From positions 3,100,001 to 3,164,000 of the forward strand of contig NZ_CP070975.1 in the NCBI RefSeq assembly GCF_017377875.1: 64,000 nucleotides of DNA, written 5' to 3'. The notes below the pieces were generated by a model. The model made no database searches and was not told where the DNA came from. It worked only from the letters and a program-made list of their open reading frames with translations. A program made the position numbers and the translations under genes. Below, in pieces: positions 62,658 to 64,000 of this stretch. The stretch is from Alcaligenes sp. SORT26 (GTDB lineage: Bacteria > Pseudomonadota > Gammaproteobacteria > Burkholderiales > Burkholderiaceae_B). Numbering within the stretch: position 1 is the stretch's first letter; the number at the start of each line of letters is the position of its first letter.

Positions 62658-63281
62658 CTAACGCGACACGCTGGCCAATACCGTACCTGCCAGAATAAAT
62701 AGCGAACCGAACACGCGGTTCAGCAGCCGAACATGGCTGGCCTGACGAAGCAAATGCAACATGCGAGCGGCCAGCGAGGTGTAGCACCCCATCGCCACCA
62801 GATCGGTAAAGCACAGCGTCATGGCGATCAGCAGGTATTGCAGCGGCATGGGCCGATTCAAGTCCAGAAACTGGGGCATGATGGCCAGCAGAAATACCAG
62901 ACCCTTGGGGTTGGTGATATTGATCAGGCAACCACGAAGCAAGAGATCACGGATGCGAAAGTCGCTGGGCTCCTGCCCTGAGACTTGCACCGGCATGGCG
63001 TCGGTGCGCAATTGCTTCCAGCCCAGATAGATCAGGTACGCGGCACCCAACCATTTGAGCGTGGTAAAAGCCAGTTCCGAGCGGGCCAGGACCTGTCCCA
63101 GTCCCAGACTGATGATGAATATCTGAATCATGATTCCGATATTCAAGCCAATCGCCATCCAGTAGCCACGCTTGAAGCCGTATTTCAGGCCGGAGGACAT
63201 GGAGGAGATTGCACCCGGTCCGGGTGAAAAGGAGATAACCCAGGAAGCCGCGAAAAAGGCGAGCCAGGTGCTCAGTGCCAT
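62658..63281 (-). CDS. LysE/RhtB family amino-acid exporter
   Basis: The 207-residue protein has six predicted helices and the RhtB signature FSPGPGAISSMSSGLKYGFKRGYWMAIGLNIGIMIQIFIISLGL near residues 19-62, with LLRGCLINITNPKGLVFLLAIMPQFL near 109-135. It probably exports amino acids such as homoserine or threonine. It is upstream of prfC on the same strand with a 97-base gap, and follows the rhlE terminator. Confidence 0.92.
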   Translation of the reverse strand: MALSTWLAFFAASWVISFSPGPGAISSMSSGLKYGFKRGYWMAIGLNIGIMIQIFIISLGLGQVLARSELAFTTLKWLGAAYLIYLGWKQLRTDAMPVQVSGQEPSDFRIRDLLLRGCLINITNPKGLVFLLAIMPQFLDLNRPMPLQYLLIAMTLCFTDLVAMGCYTSLAARMLHLLRQASHVRLLNRVFGSLFILAGTVLASVSR

Positions 63282-63295
63282 GGTGTGCTCGGTTC

Positions 63296-63320
63296 AAAGG
63301 CGGGCACTGTGCCCGCCTTT
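63296..63320 (-). terminator. Stem-loop downstream of the helicase gene
   Basis: AAAGGCGGGCA (63296-63306) pairs perfectly with TGCCCGCCTTT (63310-63320) around a three-base loop, 25 bases past the helicase stop and just before the LysE gene. Confidence 0.75.
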
Positions 63321-63344
63321 GGCAGGCACAGCCCCTTGCCGGGT

Positions 63345-64000
63345 TTAGGCTTTGGCTTGGGCAGGACTACGGTTGCTGCGGTTCGGGCCGCGGCTGTCCT
63401 GACGGCCACCGGGGCGACCTTGGCCAGCGCGGGCAGCACCACCACCTGCACCGCCAGGAGCGGCGCTGCGACGTGGGCGGTTGTCGTTGCCTGGACGGCG
63501 AGGACGGCTTTCGCCATTGCCGCCACGGCCTTCAGCCGAGCGAGCCTGACCACCACCGCCACCAGTGCGACGAGCACCTGCTGGCGCACGAGAACCAGGA
63601 CCAGGAGCGCTGTGGAAACGGCGTTCTGCGTAGGTGTCTTCCTTGGCTTCTTCAGCCAGAGCAGCGCGCGAAGGAGGCGTCCAGCCTTCCACCACGATGC
63701 GCTCGATAGGATTGCGGGTCATGCGTTCGATCTGCTTGAGCAGACGCATTTCGCTGCGATCCACCAGGGACAAGGCCACGCCTTCGCTACCGGCACGACC
63801 AGTACGGCCAATACGGTGTACGTAGTCTTCAGGCACGTTAGGCAGTTCAAAGTTGACCACGTAAGGCAGTTGATCAATGTCCAGACCACGTGCAGCGATG
63901 TCGGTGGCAACCAGCACCACAACCTTGCCGTTTTTAAAGCCAGCCAGAGCACGGGTACGAGCCGCCTGGCTCTTGTTGCCGTGCAGGGCTTCGGCGGCCA
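63345..64000 (-). CDS. rhlE: RhlE-type DEAD-box RNA helicase, C-terminal part (cut by window edge)
   Basis: About 217 C-terminal residues are visible. They contain helicase motifs IV-VI ([75 protein letters not shown]), with the ATP-contacting arginines in HRIGRTGR, and [11 protein letters not shown] as in RhlE proteins. A Gly/Arg/Pro-rich tail of about 110 residues follows, likely an RNA-binding extension that is also rich in Ser and Asn. The DEAD motif lies beyond the right edge. Confidence 0.9.
   Translation of the reverse strand, partial: AAEALHGNKSQAARTRALAGFKNGKVVVLVATDIAARGLDIDQLPYVVNFELPNVPEDYVHRIGRTGRAGSEGVALSLVDRSEMRLLKQIERMTRNPIERIVVEGWTPPSRAALAEEAKEDTYAERRFHSAPGPGSRAPAGARRTGGGGGQARSAEGRGGNGESRPRRPGNDNRPRRSAAPGGAGGGAARAGQGRPGGRQDSRGPNRSNRSPAQAKA

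Overview
The window looks like a chromosome segment of a betaproteobacterium of the family Alcaligenaceae, close to Alcaligenes. This is inferred from moderately high GC, a dense set of housekeeping genes with betaproteobacterial neighbours (argS - SPOR protein - dsbA, smg near topB), many TRAP transporters, and a leucine/isovalerate regulon with a MerR-type LiuR. No rRNA, tRNA, CRISPR array, prophage or intact insertion sequence was seen. Both ends cut genes: malate synthase G (glcB) at the left and a RhlE-type DEAD-box helicase at the right.

Layout. 0-12.6 kb: start of glcB, AMP nucleosidase (amn), a hotdog thioesterase, a first TRAP transporter (reverse strand), a SET-domain lysine methyltransferase with a very lysine-rich tail, a stand-alone acetolactate synthase large subunit, a second TRAP transporter and a small membrane protein. 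12.6-13.5 kb: a non-coding island with two large inverted copies of a palindromic element whose stems differ in sequence but stay self-complementary. 13.5-21 kb: topB with a histone-H1-like tail, a DUF2157/DUF4401/GDYXXLXY fusion protein, smg, an 11-copy hexamer repeat and gluQ. 21-30.6 kb: leucine/isovalerate catabolism (liuR, ivd, mccB, mccA, a thiolase) with aceK embedded in it and two matching LiuR operators. 30.7-37.5 kb: a MetC-like lyase, a LysR/MFS pair, and dsbA - SPOR - argS. 37.6-43.1 kb: a secreted-type RHS protein ending in a DUF2235 (Tle1-like) lipase domain, then small conserved hypotheticals and a DUF1963 protein. 43.2-49.7 kb: leuA with an upstream leader peptide rich in CUA leucine codons, rpoN away from its usual partners, and a Fur-controlled TonB receptor.

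50.1-59.0 kb holds the most interesting metabolic locus. A LysR regulator is divergent from an isochorismatase-type amidohydrolase and a third TRAP transporter. Behind a terminator follow four genes coupled by ATGA overlaps: a class III CoA-transferase, an HMG-CoA-lyase-family enzyme, and a second-locus LeuC/LeuD-type hydro-lyase. Read together they suggest uptake of a C5 branched dicarboxylate (citraconate or citramalate-like), perhaps released from its monoamide, then hydration, CoA activation and cleavage to acetyl-CoA and pyruvate. This is inference from families and operon order.

59.1-64 kb: bacterioferritin with its ferredoxin partner (Fur box over the bfd start), a conserved envelope protein, prfC, a LysE/RhtB exporter and the rhlE-like gene. 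Most coding calls rest on recognisable motifs and family-like length; roles of the transporters, small hypotheticals and catabolic clusters are inferred.
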